Source: an uncultured Clostridia bacterium (GTDB taxonomy: Bacteria; Bacillota; Clostridia; Christensenellales; UBA1242). From it: a stretch of DNA of 57,111 bases. The notes below the pieces were generated by a model that saw nothing but the letters and a program-made list of their open reading frames with translations, had not been told where the DNA came from and searched no databases. The stretch is taken from positions 1 through 57,111 of the forward strand of contig CAKVLQ010000007.1 of assembly GCA_934757845.1 (NCBI GenBank), read 5' to 3'. A program made the translations under genes and the position numbers. Positions 15,652 to 26,291 of this stretch are shown here, piece after piece; position 1 is the first letter of the stretch; each line of letters begins with the position of its first letter.

Positions 15652-16974
15652 ATGAAAACAAGACAAGTTATTGCAATAGTGGTTGTGTTTGCAATTTTAA
15701 CAGGACTTTTGACTGTTGGTTTTGTAACAACAACAAATAATCTTGCAAATGTTAGCGGAAGTTTGGAAAGTGCTTATCAACGCAATTTTTATGAACTTGT
15801 GTCGGGCGTTAACGACATTGAAGTAACGCTTTCAAAGGTCTTAATTAGCAGTGATGATGTGCAACAAAAAAAGTTATTTTACAAACTTTATGAACAATGC
15901 AATTTAACTCAAAACAATTTGAGCAGGCTTCCAATAAACCATGAAGCCATAAATCAAACCACAAAGTTTGTTAATCAAATGGGTGGATTTAGTTATTATT
16001 TGTTTGATAAACTTAATAATGGGGATAAAATTAGTGATAAAGATTATGCAAGTTTGCAAGAACTCTATACATTTTGCATAAATGTTCAGCAAATAATTAA
16101 CGAATACGCTTATCAAATTCAAAATAATTATAGCATATTGAAGGATATAAATCTTAAAGATTCAAGTTTCAAATCAACTTTCACATCAATGCAAGAAACA
16201 GGGCTAAATTATCCAACACTAATTTATGATGGTCCATTTTCTGATTCCATCATCAACAAAGAAGTGAAAGGACTTGTGGGCGAAGAGTATCAACTTGACC
16301 AAGTGAGCCATGAACTTCAAGAATTGTTTAAAGAATATAATGTTAAGCGAATTGATTTTAAGGAAGAAAGTCAAGGCAAAATTGCAACTTATAATTTTAA
16401 TATGACACTTGAAAACGGTCATGAATATTATTTGCAAGTGGCAAAAAAAGGTGGACTTGTTATAACAATATCAAGTTATCAAAAATCGGTAAACGATAAT
16501 TATAAACTTTCAGATTGTGAAACAAAAGCCGAAGAATTTGCCAAAATGCTTGAAATTGAAAATATGAAAGCCGTTTGGAGCACAAAAATCAATAATGTTT
16601 GTTATGTAAATCTTTGCACGATTGTAAATGACACAATTATATATCCTGAAATGATTAAAGTAAAAATTAGTTGTGATAGTGGAGAAATTATTGGTTGGGA
16701 AGCACGAACTTATGCTTATAACAAAATGGATAGAACAAACCTAAAAGTTACAAAAACGGCAAGCGAAGCACGTGAAAAAGTAAGCAAACTTCTTACTATT
16801 GAAACCGAAAAGAAAGCATTAATTCCACTAGACTATAATCGTGAAGTTTTGTGTTATGAATTTAAGTGCACATATAACGATTATGTATATTATGTTTATA
16901 TTAACGCAGAAACTCTTGTTGAAGAAAATGTTTTAAGAGTAATTAGCACTCTTGATGGTAATTTAATGATGTAA
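15652..16974 (+). CDS. ypeB: Germination protein YpeB
   Basis: 440 residues, needed for SleB localisation and stability in spores. N-terminal membrane anchor (about 5-30), a helical middle domain (Leu- and Gln-rich, about 35-180) and C-terminal PepSY-like repeats (about 190-440), including SDCETKAEEFAKMLEIENMKAVW and TASEAREKVSKLL. RBS AGGAGG precedes the ATG. Forms an operon with sleB; a strong terminator follows. Confidence 0.93.
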   Translation: MKTRQVIAIVVVFAILTGLLTVGFVTTTNNLANVSGSLESAYQRNFYELVSGVNDIEVTLSKVLISSDDVQQKKLFYKLYEQCNLTQNNLSRLPINHEAINQTTKFVNQMGGFSYYLFDKLNNGDKISDKDYASLQELYTFCINVQQIINEYAYQIQNNYSILKDINLKDSSFKSTFTSMQETGLNYPTLIYDGPFSDSIINKEVKGLVGEEYQLDQVSHELQELFKEYNVKRIDFKEESQGKIATYNFNMTLENGHEYYLQVAKKGGLVITISSYQKSVNDNYKLSDCETKAEEFAKMLEIENMKAVWSTKINNVCYVNLCTIVNDTIIYPEMIKVKISCDSGEIIGWEARTYAYNKMDRTNLKVTKTASEAREKVSKLLTIETEKKALIPLDYNREVLCYEFKCTYNDYVYYVYINAETLVEENVLRVISTLDGNLMM

Positions 16975-16984
16975 TAATAAAACA

Positions 16985-17015
16985 AAATTCTGGCATTTTC
17001 GCCAGAATTTTTTTT
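16985..17015 (+). terminator. Terminator after ypeB
   Basis: AATTCTGGC (16986-16994) pairs with GCCAGAATT (17001-17009), then a T-run. Confidence 0.9.
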
Positions 17016-17093
17016 AAATTTGTTTTTTGTAAAATACCTAAAAAATTACCAAAATTTGGAAGAATTTTTTACAAAAATATTTTTGTAAAAAAC

Positions 17094-17122
17094 TAGACTT
17101 TTTTTAAAATATAAGATATAAT
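17094..17122 (+). promoter_or_regulatory. Promoter of the Rho-like gene
   Basis: TAGACT (17094-17099), 17-base spacer, TATAAT (17117-17122). The ATG is only 8 bases past the -10, so the transcript is leaderless or nearly so. AAGGG stands between, too close to the start for a normal RBS. Confidence 0.7.
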
Positions 17123-17130
17123 AAGGGTGT

Positions 17131-18417
17131 ATGGATAGAATTAATGAACAAAATTTGCAAGAACTTGGTATTTTTGAAATAAGAAACATCGCTCGTGAAG
17201 TTGGTGTTTATTCTCCAACAACACTAAAAAAGCAAGAACTTATTGACAAAATAATGAAAGTTATTAATGGCGAAGAAGAGCCTTATGTTAAAAAAACAAA
17301 ACAGGGCAGACCACCCAAAAACATAACAACAATAAATGATTTTATTGAAGTTATTGTTCCAAAAAAAACATTAGAACCAAAGCAAGAGTCGCCAAAAACC
17401 TTCTTTAATGTTTTTAATGATAATGTAAAAAGCATTAATGTTAACGAACTTGGAACAAATGAATATTGTTTATCAGGTTTAGTTAAAGTTTATAATGAAG
17501 AATATTCAATTTGCTTTCTTGACGATATTAACGAAGCAAGCAAAAAACTTGTGTTTATAAACAACATTCAAACTTCTTTTTACAAACTAAAAACGGGTGA
17601 TGAAATTAGTGGCAAATATGTTGTTGTAGACGAAAATAAGCCCTTTGTTTTGAAAGAAATATATTCAATCAACCAAATTGCTATAACAGCCGATTTTGTG
17701 CGAAATGACGACTATTTTTCGCTTATTGCGAAAAACCCATGTGAAAAACTAAAAACAAATATATATTCTGATGATGACCAAATTTTTTCGGATATTGATT
17801 TGTTTTGTCCACTTGCAAAAGGTCAAAGAATTTTGCTAAAATCAAGTTTGTCAAATGGTTTGAACACAACAATTTTGCACAGACTTTCAACAGATGCAAA
17901 CAATCTTAAAGGTTTGTGCGTGCTTATTGACGAAACTCCAGAAAATTATTATGAATTAATTTCAAACAGCAACTTTGATGTTTTAAGCAATAATTACAGC
18001 AAAATTTCAGATTTTTCACTAAATTTGGAAGTTAAAATTGCAAGACTTTTAAGAATGGTTGAAGAAGGGCAAAATGTGATGCTATTTATTAATGACATTG
18101 CAAAACTAAAATCATTTTATGAAAGTCAATTTATTTTGCAAAAATTGTCGTTGAATGAAAGTGCGGTGCTTTCTTCAAACAAAATAAAAGATATTATTTT
18201 GCTTGGAAAATATACAAATCAGGGAAGTTTAACTTTAATTGCAGGCATTGATGAAAAAAATGATTGCATGGATGATAGTTTGTTTAATAATGTTGTTTGT
18301 TATGGATATTCAAAATATGAATATAACTTAAATGTTCATTCTTCAAAAACTTTAAATATTGAAAAAATCTTAACTAAATCAGAACTCAACAAATTAAGAA
18401 CAAAATTAAACAATTAA
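17131..18417 (+). CDS. Rho-like protein lacking the ATPase P-loop
   Basis: 428 residues. Residues 8-55 match the Rho N-terminal (SAP-like) domain (LGIFEIRNIAREVGVYSPTT, KKQELIDKIM), followed by a basic linker with GRPPK and an RNA-binding-like beta region (about 110-200). Residues about 225-400 follow the Rho ATPase core: CPLAKGQRILL, CVLIDETPE, ARLLRMVEEGQNVMLFINDIAKL, GSLTLIAG. But where Rho has the Walker A sequence (PPKAGKT type) this protein has KSSLSNGLNTT, with no GKT. ATP hydrolysis is therefore unlikely. It may be a regulator of transcription termination, a Rho competitor or an RNA-binding protein. A canonical Rho may exist elsewhere in the genome. Confidence 0.7.
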   Translation: MDRINEQNLQELGIFEIRNIAREVGVYSPTTLKKQELIDKIMKVINGEEEPYVKKTKQGRPPKNITTINDFIEVIVPKKTLEPKQESPKTFFNVFNDNVKSINVNELGTNEYCLSGLVKVYNEEYSICFLDDINEASKKLVFINNIQTSFYKLKTGDEISGKYVVVDENKPFVLKEIYSINQIAITADFVRNDDYFSLIAKNPCEKLKTNIYSDDDQIFSDIDLFCPLAKGQRILLKSSLSNGLNTTILHRLSTDANNLKGLCVLIDETPENYYELISNSNFDVLSNNYSKISDFSLNLEVKIARLLRMVEEGQNVMLFINDIAKLKSFYESQFILQKLSLNESAVLSSNKIKDIILLGKYTNQGSLTLIAGIDEKNDCMDDSLFNNVVCYGYSKYEYNLNVHSSKTLNIEKILTKSELNKLRTKLNN

Positions 18418-18427
18418 TTGAATAAAA

Positions 18428-18461
18428 AAAACAAAAAGGCAATTTGCCTTTTTGTTTTTTT
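18428..18461. terminator. Bidirectional terminator between Rho-like and giant surface genes
   Basis: AAAAAGGCAA pairs with TTGCCTTTTT, with A- and T-tracts on both sides; suits both convergent genes. Confidence 0.85.
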
Positions 18462-18488
18462 ATAATTAAATTTGAATAATTCAAAAAG

Positions 18489-21400
18489 TTATTTAACTTT
18501 CATTTTGGTTCTCAATTTAATAAACAAGAACACGCCACCAGCAACAATTAAACAAGCAAGCACAATAACAATAATAGAAACAGTTGAAAGTGGTTCTTTT
18601 TTGTTCAAAACAAAACTTAATTCAGTGTTTCCACTTGCAGATTTAACTTGAACAATATAAGTTCCTTTATATTCTCTTGCAATTTTATAAGTGTTCACTT
18701 CGTTCAAACTTGTTCTGTCAATTTTGGTGATTAATGTGTCGTTAATATAAAGCGAACATTCACCAATTTGGCTATAAATCAAATATGGGTTATATGAAAG
18801 AGTAATTTCTTTTGTGGTTTCTCCACCTTCAACAAGTGTTGAGTTGATTTTAATTTTTGCATTTTTGTCTCTAATCCAAACCTTAAATGAAAATTCAGTT
18901 TCACCCAAAATCATGTTTTGATTGTTAACAAAAATTTCATAATCTCCACCACCCAAATAAGATGTCATATTTATTTTTTCAATTTCTTTGTTTTCAACAT
19001 CTTTAATTTCTGGATAAATCGTTCCATCAGTATATTTAATTTCAGTTGGATATAAAATTTCACTTGAAAGGTTAAGGTTGTATAAATATGAACTTGCAAA
19101 ACTTTGTTCGTCATACGAAAGTAGTGTTTTAAGTCGTTCAATTTTATCCGAGCTATAATTTACTTTGTTTGCTTCGTCTGCATTATTTTCGGCATCTTTA
19201 CTTTCAATTTCAAGTGGAAGAAGGGAATATAGTGCTAAAACTCTTTTTAATTCTGTTGTAATATCAGTTCCGTCTTTAATAACTTTTGTTATGTTTTGAC
19301 CATTTAGGCTTACAAAACTAAAATTTTTAAGTGCTTCATAGTTGTTTAAAATTGTAAAGTGAATTTCTTTTGTAATTATTACATCTGGAAGTGATGGAAC
19401 AGAACCTGTTATTATAACTTTATAGAAGCCATATTCTGAGAAAATATAATTTTTGCTTGCATCTTTAACTATTTTGTCAATTTTCTTGTTGTTCAAATAA
19501 GCTTCAATTTTAAGCCCAATTTGGCTTGAAGAAATATATTGTCTTTCGTCAATAATTGAAAGGTTAACATTATTATTATAAATTTGATAGTCAACAGGAA
19601 TTTCACCATTTATTTTTATTGCAATTTCGGTTAAAATTGCCAAATTTAAGAAAGTATTTCCATTAAATAATTGAGTATTTCCCGCATAATCTTCAAAATA
19701 TACACTATATATGCCAGCAGGCACATTTGTTAGGTTTAAGATTTGATTATTTTCATTAACTTCATAAATGTTAGAGTTAAGATTGATTAATTCGTTGTTA
19801 TAATAAACTTTAATAACAATTTTGTTTTGAGCGCCATTATATAAAGGAACAGAAACATTAACTCCGTTTGCTGATGAGATTGTATAACCTGTTATTTCAT
19901 TAATCAAATTATCATCAGTTTTGTTTTCTTCATAAATGTTTAAAGAAGAGTTTTCATTATTTATATTTAAGAAATTGGTGTTATAATCAACTTTTTTGAT
20001 GGCAACATATTTGTAAGCATCTTTTTTATCTCCACCTTTTTGAACAATAGCATAAAGTTTATAATTTTTATAATTATCATCATTGCAAGTCAATTCTTCT
20101 TTTGTTAAATTAAAATCAGAGTTAACAACAACTTCGGTGTTATAAATTGAATAATAAACTTCAAAAGTTTTTGCTTCATCAAAGTCATTAGGAGTAATAT
20201 TTTCGGTTATACCATAAGACACAACTTCAAAGTTTGTCATGTTGTCTTCATTTGTCATAACGGTGTAAGTTTTATTTGTGGCAGTAGTTATGTTAAACTG
20301 GAAGATTTTTTGTTTTCCAAGTTCATTTGTTATAACAATTTTATAAGAACCTAAAAGAGAGAAGGTATAGTCGGTTGAAGTTATTTCAAAAGTTTCTTTT
20401 TGGTTTTGATTGTTTTGAACATAATCTCTTTCAACCAAAATTGAAGTTATATTAAATTTTGTGTTGTTAACAAAACTTAAATGAACATTTTTTGAGGTTG
20501 AAATAATATTATTTTCTTGAATTTGCAAAACATTGCTTGAACTGTCAGTAAATTCAAAGTTTGGCATAAATGAATAATAAGTATAACTAAACACAGAGTT
20601 TAGTGCACCATCGTCAAGTTTTGTAAGGTCGGTTAATGTAACAATAAATTTAATTTGTTTTTCGTCTGTCTTAAAGGTTTTAATATCGTCATCGTTGGAT
20701 AGCTCTGACTTTTTTTTCAATGACAATAACAAATCAAACAAATCAAGTTTTTGCACATCTTTATTGCTATCAAAATTGTCAATAAGGTCCTTAAGTCCAG
20801 CAAAATTTTCAATTAATGTGTTATAAGTGTTAGAAGGGTATTCTTGATATTCTATTTTAATTTCATATAAATTAGAATTAAATTCAAAATAAATTCCTTC
20901 ACTAAATTGAGTGTAGTTTTCGCCATCTTTTATAACAAAGAATGCGGAATCGTCAAAAGTAAATTTACTTTCACTTTTTTCACCCAAATATCTAACAATT
21001 TTTTGAGTTCGGTTAAAATTATCCGTCCATTCAAAATAATATACGCTTATGTTATCATATTTGTTTGTTTTATTATCAGTGTCAACAATTTCTGCATTTT
21101 TTGTGAAAGTATAAACGAAAGTTTCTGCTATGTTAATTAATTTACCATCAGAATCTTTGGTTAAAGGATTCTCGCTTTTTTTGCCGTTAATAACAGGATA
21201 AACTTTTAAATCTGTTATTCTTGTTGCACTGCCAGTAATATTAGGAATTGTTAAAATAATTGAGTCGTTAATATTTCTAATATAATCTTTAATTTCAAAC
21301 TCTTTGTTTGGGGTAGAATTAATTAAAGTTAAAGTATTTCCAAGTCTGTTTGAAATTTCAATTTTATAAACATTGCCATAAGTGTTTGTTTGTGCATAAG

Positions 21401-24400
21401 AAGCAATAATATTATTTATTCTTGTAGTTAAATTATCAAGATTAGAAAAATATTCAAATTCTTCATCGTTAACAGCAAAAGGAAGGTATCTTAACTTAAA
21501 GATTTCGGCATTTGAAGCATTTTCGTTTATAGAAACGGTAACATTCAAAAAGTCGTTTTCTAAACAATTAATTTTTAATAACTCAAAGTTTGCATCAGTC
21601 AAATTTGTTTCGTTTGAAGTTGTTGTTTTTTCTCCGTCACTCGTTTTATATTCAGCATTAAGTGTAAGGTCGCTTTCTGTTGGATTAATATAATAAACGG
21701 TGTAAATAGTATAGTTGCCTGCTTCGTCCATTTCAATAATTTCATAATATTTATTTGAATCGCCAAAGAAGTTTTCGTCTGTGTTAGAGTTATTTGGATT
21801 ATATGAACTATAATTTTTTTCATTATATAATCTGTTTCCATCAACATAGGCATTAATATCAAAACGATATCTTGAAATTGTTTGGTCATTAAATCTAACA
21901 TCTCCATCAACCAAACTTTGCAAGTCTTGGGCGTTGTTAGAGTTAAATTTGTTGTAAATTCTTGTGTAAATGTTTGAAGTGTCGGTATAATCAATGTTTG
22001 AAGTATTTTCCTTATCGGCATTTTTTGTTGGGTCAATAGGCAAATAAGTTGGGCTATTTTTAACAACAAACACATAATTATCAAAGTTAATAGAATTATC
22101 AGTTGTTTTGTTTAAAATACTGCTTTTTAGTGCTTCTTTTTCAGCATCTGTTAAAAATTTATCTTGTTCAATAAATTTTAAGAAATTTGATTGTGGAGGA
22201 GTGTGGTCTATAATCATTTCATAAGAACTTTGTCCAAAATTTTGTCCATTGCTAATAAGTGGATAATTTGCACTATCATATTTATAACTAATTTCAAGTT
22301 TATAAACCGCTTCCAAACTTTTTCCATTTTCAAACAATGCTTCGCTGTTTTTGCTTGGGTCAAGAATTGTTAGGCAATATCTATATCGGTTTGTGTTTCC
22401 AATTTGCGTTTTTGCAAAACTAAACACATTACCAATAGAAGAAATGTAATAAATCTTTGTTTCGCTGTCAAGATTGAAATAAGTTGGTTGTTCGGTTTTG
22501 GTTGTTCTAAAGATTATTCTGTTATTTTGTTTCAAAACAATGTTTTCTAAATCAATGTTATAAACAAATTCACTTTCACTATCTTCAAATTCAAAACTTA
22601 ACATATTTGTGTTTGTGCTTTTAATGTTTTCCAAACTTTCAAGGTTGTTTTTAACAAAATTTCCTTGTGGACTTTTTGTGTCAACATTAATATTAAGTTT
22701 AATTTGATTTGTTTTTTCAATATCAAGATTTCCGTTATTATCAAAATTTGAATTGTCGTAAATAACTAAAATATAAGTTCCTTTTGACAAAACATTGTTG
22801 TTAACTTCGGTGTCTAGGTTGTTAGAGTGCAAATAAAGTTTATAATTTATTTGGAAATTCTTTTTATCAGTTGCGTCAATATCAGTATATTTATAAACGA
22901 AATTTTCATTTTCTGAATTTTTCCATGCAAAGTGGAGCATATTTGTGTTTAAACTCATATTGTTTAACACATAATTTACAATAGTTTGAGCGTCAAGAGT
23001 TTGAGCATCAAAAGTGATAGATAAATTGTTTCCAATCATAATGGAAGTGTTATCAAACAATCCAACAGGAGATTTTCTGTCTATATAAAAGGTTTGAGAA
23101 ACTGTTGATAAATTTGCTCCTTGATATTTTTTGGTTATAACATATTTACCTTCTTTTGAAATGTATTTTCCGTTTGAGTAGGTTGTTACAAGAGGTTTAA
23201 CAATAAAATCGCCAGAAGCAGAGCCATTATATGTTATGCTTCCACTTTCTTTATTTGCAAGAAGGTCAAATTCTTGTGAGTTTCCCCAAACAATTTTGCC
23301 ATCTTTTTCAACAAAAGGGTAGTAGGTTAAAGTTAAAGACTGCAAATCATAATCGTCATTATTTGTGTTGTTTATAAATGAAATATAAATATTATCTTCA
23401 TTTGTTGGGTTAGATTGAAAAATTCTGTTTCCTGAAAGAGAAGTGAAAACCAAAATTCGGTTTCTGTCGGTGTTAAGTTCAAAACTTTTTGAAGTGCCAT
23501 TTGCCGACAAACTATAAATACAATCAACTTCATGTGTTTTGTCAGGGGTAATAGAGAAGATGTTGTTTAAAGTATCTTTTGTTTCTATGCCATTCAAATA
23601 ATTGTTAATTTCAGTTTTTTCTGCATCACTAAAATTCCCCAAAATGTTTCTTGAAACAGTGATTTTTTCATTTGGTCTTAAAATCTTTTCAACAACAGCA
23701 TTTGAAGTGTCAAAAGTTTTTCCAAAATATTTTTCTGCAAAATCTTTATTGCTATTGTCAATTTTAAATTCAAGTGCCTTATAATCGCCAAAAATTAAAG
23801 AATAGTTATTAGAAACAAGGTTAAGTTCATCTTTTTTAATGTTTAAAGTTGCTTCTTTTATTTCTCCAGTTGATTGAGAATATGCAAGTTTATATTCTTC
23901 GCCAATTTTGCTAATTTCAACTTTTTCATTGCTTTCTAAAACAACATTTTTTGTGTTGTCTTGCAAAACATAAAATATTTGCTCATTCCCAGCAAGGTCG
24001 GAAATAACAAATCTATAAAGAGCCGAAATTGACAAAACAGCATTAGTGTTGTTGCTTGCAATAGAAATATTTGAAAAATCAGTTAAATTGTTTATTGTTA
24101 AATTTGAATAAGTCAAATCACTAAAAATATTGTTAAGTTGATAGTTGTTATAAATAACCAATTTTGTTTGAGTTTTTCCATCAACTGTTTCTTCAACAAT
24201 TTCATAAATTTTTGAAGCGTCTTTGTTATTTAGTGCAACATAATCATATTTAACAGAAATAAGATTGTTGTTAACATTTTTGTTTTTAACAAAGATTGCA
24301 AAATTGTTGATTGTTTCAGCTTTCAAAATTTTTGAATTGTTAGTTTCATTAATATTGTTTAAAACATCAGAATCAGAGATTATTTCATAGCCTTTGCTAT

Positions 24401-26291
24401 TTTCGTCTTTTTTAACATCAACAACTTTAAATTCAATTTTTGAAGTGTCAATAACAAATTTCTTTTCAACCGATATATCACTTGTGCCATAGGTTAGTTG
24501 AACCAAATATGTTCCATTACTGTTTTCGCTCTTAGCGTCAAACAAAACATAATCATATTTGTTGTTTGTTTTTATAATTTCATAATCTTTTCCTTCAACC
24601 AAAACGCTGTTGTTTTTAACAAATTTTATTTTGTTAGGAAGAGAGAATGGATCATTTGATTGCTTGTTGAAAGCAACATAAACCGAACTGTTAGTAAATC
24701 CATTTGCGTTAATTAATGAAGAAAAATTTTCATCACTATAAAAATTTATTTCTGGTGTTGTGTTTTCAATTTTAAAAATTATAATTTTATAGCATAAATT
24801 ATCATTAAAAGTTTCAAATTTGTAAGGGATTAGAACAACATAAAGCCCACTAGTTTCAAAACGCTTGCTTTGATTAAAACTGTATGGTTGCTCATAAGAG
24901 TATATTCCCGAACTATTTTTGTTTAAAATATAATATTCTGCTTTATCCGATGCAGAGTTTACAAGTTCTGTTACATAACTATTAATTTTAACAGGTGCTT
25001 GATTTGTTTTTGCAATTTTAGAAACGAAATTAGTATTTGAATTTAATTTTGAAGTGATTTTGTCAATGTTTGGCTTGTTGTCATTATCAAGCAAATCATT
25101 ATCATAACTAAAATCACTTTCAAAATTTTCGTTGAATAGTGGTTTATAATCTTGATTTTGTGCTTTTATTTCACTATCAGTTTCTGAATAATTTTTGTGC
25201 AATGCTTCATAACCAAAATAATAAATAGTTTGAGTTTGCATATCTTGTATTGAATGCGTTTTAGAGTTATCAACAATATTTATTCCATCTTGACCAAAGA
25301 TAACAATGTCATAATTAACTTCATATTTTCCAATTCTTGAAAGTTCAATTTCAACATAAGTTTTGTCAGTGTCTGCGTCAAAAATATTAAGATTTTTATT
25401 TTCAAAAATATTTTGATTGTCAGATTTTAAAGCAAATGTTTTGTTTTGTGTGTTATATTCAACAAACAAATTAACTTGCATTTCGTTATATGTATAAACA
25501 ATTTTAGGTGAAAATTTATAAGGATTAAATTTTAAAGAAGCCTTTTCTTTTGTTGCTTTATTATAAAAATATTCTTCACTGTCCAAAATTTGTTTTTGGC
25601 AATTTTGAATTTGATATTTGTTATCACTTTCAAAAAAGTTTGAGTGATTAATCAAATAAAAATCAAATTCTTTTGATTCGCTAATTGTGTTTGTTGCGTT
25701 TGTTGTGTAAGAATAATTAAACGCAAAACTAAAATGAGCACCAGTTGAATAATCAAATTCAAGCCCCAAATCGTCAACAAGTTTGTTAAAATCAAGAGCC
25801 ATAACAAACACACGATTTTCATAGTTTTCATTTATTTTGTAAGAGTCAATTAATGCGTTATATCTTTTTCCACCACAAGAAACAGTTAAACTAGGGCTTA
25901 AAAGTTTTATTAAAGAAGTGTTGTCGCTAGGGGATAAAAGCACAAAAACGGCTTCGTTTTCGCTTGATTTCAAACTAACAACATCACCGCTAACAATGTC
26001 GGTTGAATTTTCCATAATTGCATCTTTGTTGTCATACAATTCTTGTGCAGTATATTCACCCAGCATTTTTGGAATGTTGTTTCCGTCATTATCGGTCAAA
26101 GGTTCGCCATTTTTGTCTGTCTTAATAATGCCATTATTTGAATATTTAACTTTTTTAACATTCAAAACAATTTTCTCGTTATCGGCATAAACTTCAAGAT
26201 TGGTTGAAATTTTGTTTGATAATCCAAAAAAACTTGCAAGCAAAGCGATTGCAAAAACAAAAATTAATGATACTTTTTTAAATTTATCCAT
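18489..26291 (-). CDS. Giant surface protein with Ig-like modules, 2600 residues
   Basis: Largest gene here. N-terminal signal peptide (KKVSLIFVFAIALLASFFG) and a single C-terminal membrane helix (STVSIIVIVLACLIVAGGVFLFI) followed by a short basic tail, so nearly the whole chain is outside the cell and membrane-anchored, without LPXTG. The middle contains beta-sandwich-like modules with the DxTxP junction: YIDRKSPVG (about 1070), NVDTKSPQG (about 1200), IDHTPPQS (about 1360), plus many NYDLQS/YTFTKN-like strands, Asn- and Ser-rich. No enzymatic or known adhesin domain recognised. RBS AGGAG lies upstream of the ATG. Adhesion or scaffold role is inference. Composition matches neighbours. Confidence 0.8.
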   Translation of the reverse strand: MDKFKKVSLIFVFAIALLASFFGLSNKISTNLEVYADNEKIVLNVKKVKYSNNGIIKTDKNGEPLTDNDGNNIPKMLGEYTAQELYDNKDAIMENSTDIVSGDVVSLKSSENEAVFVLLSPSDNTSLIKLLSPSLTVSCGGKRYNALIDSYKINENYENRVFVMALDFNKLVDDLGLEFDYSTGAHFSFAFNYSYTTNATNTISESKEFDFYLINHSNFFESDNKYQIQNCQKQILDSEEYFYNKATKEKASLKFNPYKFSPKIVYTYNEMQVNLFVEYNTQNKTFALKSDNQNIFENKNLNIFDADTDKTYVEIELSRIGKYEVNYDIVIFGQDGINIVDNSKTHSIQDMQTQTIYYFGYEALHKNYSETDSEIKAQNQDYKPLFNENFESDFSYDNDLLDNDNKPNIDKITSKLNSNTNFVSKIAKTNQAPVKINSYVTELVNSASDKAEYYILNKNSSGIYSYEQPYSFNQSKRFETSGLYVVLIPYKFETFNDNLCYKIIIFKIENTTPEINFYSDENFSSLINANGFTNSSVYVAFNKQSNDPFSLPNKIKFVKNNSVLVEGKDYEIIKTNNKYDYVLFDAKSENSNGTYLVQLTYGTSDISVEKKFVIDTSKIEFKVVDVKKDENSKGYEIISDSDVLNNINETNNSKILKAETINNFAIFVKNKNVNNNLISVKYDYVALNNKDASKIYEIVEETVDGKTQTKLVIYNNYQLNNIFSDLTYSNLTINNLTDFSNISIASNNTNAVLSISALYRFVISDLAGNEQIFYVLQDNTKNVVLESNEKVEISKIGEEYKLAYSQSTGEIKEATLNIKKDELNLVSNNYSLIFGDYKALEFKIDNSNKDFAEKYFGKTFDTSNAVVEKILRPNEKITVSRNILGNFSDAEKTEINNYLNGIETKDTLNNIFSITPDKTHEVDCIYSLSANGTSKSFELNTDRNRILVFTSLSGNRIFQSNPTNEDNIYISFINNTNNDDYDLQSLTLTYYPFVEKDGKIVWGNSQEFDLLANKESGSITYNGSASGDFIVKPLVTTYSNGKYISKEGKYVITKKYQGANLSTVSQTFYIDRKSPVGLFDNTSIMIGNNLSITFDAQTLDAQTIVNYVLNNMSLNTNMLHFAWKNSENENFVYKYTDIDATDKKNFQINYKLYLHSNNLDTEVNNNVLSKGTYILVIYDNSNFDNNGNLDIEKTNQIKLNINVDTKSPQGNFVKNNLESLENIKSTNTNMLSFEFEDSESEFVYNIDLENIVLKQNNRIIFRTTKTEQPTYFNLDSETKIYYISSIGNVFSFAKTQIGNTNRYRYCLTILDPSKNSEALFENGKSLEAVYKLEISYKYDSANYPLISNGQNFGQSSYEMIIDHTPPQSNFLKFIEQDKFLTDAEKEALKSSILNKTTDNSINFDNYVFVVKNSPTYLPIDPTKNADKENTSNIDYTDTSNIYTRIYNKFNSNNAQDLQSLVDGDVRFNDQTISRYRFDINAYVDGNRLYNEKNYSSYNPNNSNTDENFFGDSNKYYEIIEMDEAGNYTIYTVYYINPTESDLTLNAEYKTSDGEKTTTSNETNLTDANFELLKINCLENDFLNVTVSINENASNAEIFKLRYLPFAVNDEEFEYFSNLDNLTTRINNIIASYAQTNTYGNVYKIEISNRLGNTLTLINSTPNKEFEIKDYIRNINDSIILTIPNITGSATRITDLKVYPVINGKKSENPLTKDSDGKLINIAETFVYTFTKNAEIVDTDNKTNKYDNISVYYFEWTDNFNRTQKIVRYLGEKSESKFTFDDSAFFVIKDGENYTQFSEGIYFEFNSNLYEIKIEYQEYPSNTYNTLIENFAGLKDLIDNFDSNKDVQKLDLFDLLLSLKKKSELSNDDDIKTFKTDEKQIKFIVTLTDLTKLDDGALNSVFSYTYYSFMPNFEFTDSSSNVLQIQENNIISTSKNVHLSFVNNTKFNITSILVERDYVQNNQNQKETFEITSTDYTFSLLGSYKIVITNELGKQKIFQFNITTATNKTYTVMTNEDNMTNFEVVSYGITENITPNDFDEAKTFEVYYSIYNTEVVVNSDFNLTKEELTCNDDNYKNYKLYAIVQKGGDKKDAYKYVAIKKVDYNTNFLNINNENSSLNIYEENKTDDNLINEITGYTISSANGVNVSVPLYNGAQNKIVIKVYYNNELINLNSNIYEVNENNQILNLTNVPAGIYSVYFEDYAGNTQLFNGNTFLNLAILTEIAIKINGEIPVDYQIYNNNVNLSIIDERQYISSSQIGLKIEAYLNNKKIDKIVKDASKNYIFSEYGFYKVIITGSVPSLPDVIITKEIHFTILNNYEALKNFSFVSLNGQNITKVIKDGTDITTELKRVLALYSLLPLEIESKDAENNADEANKVNYSSDKIERLKTLLSYDEQSFASSYLYNLNLSSEILYPTEIKYTDGTIYPEIKDVENKEIEKINMTSYLGGGDYEIFVNNQNMILGETEFSFKVWIRDKNAKIKINSTLVEGGETTKEITLSYNPYLIYSQIGECSLYINDTLITKIDRTSLNEVNTYKIAREYKGTYIVQVKSASGNTELSFVLNKKEPLSTVSIIVIVLACLIVAGGVFLFIKLRTKMKVK

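Noticed and set aside
21599..22084. 161-codon frame inside the giant surface gene on the same strand
   Set aside because: Shifted-frame reading rich in Ile/Thr/Gln, no RBS, and fully covered by the real gene.
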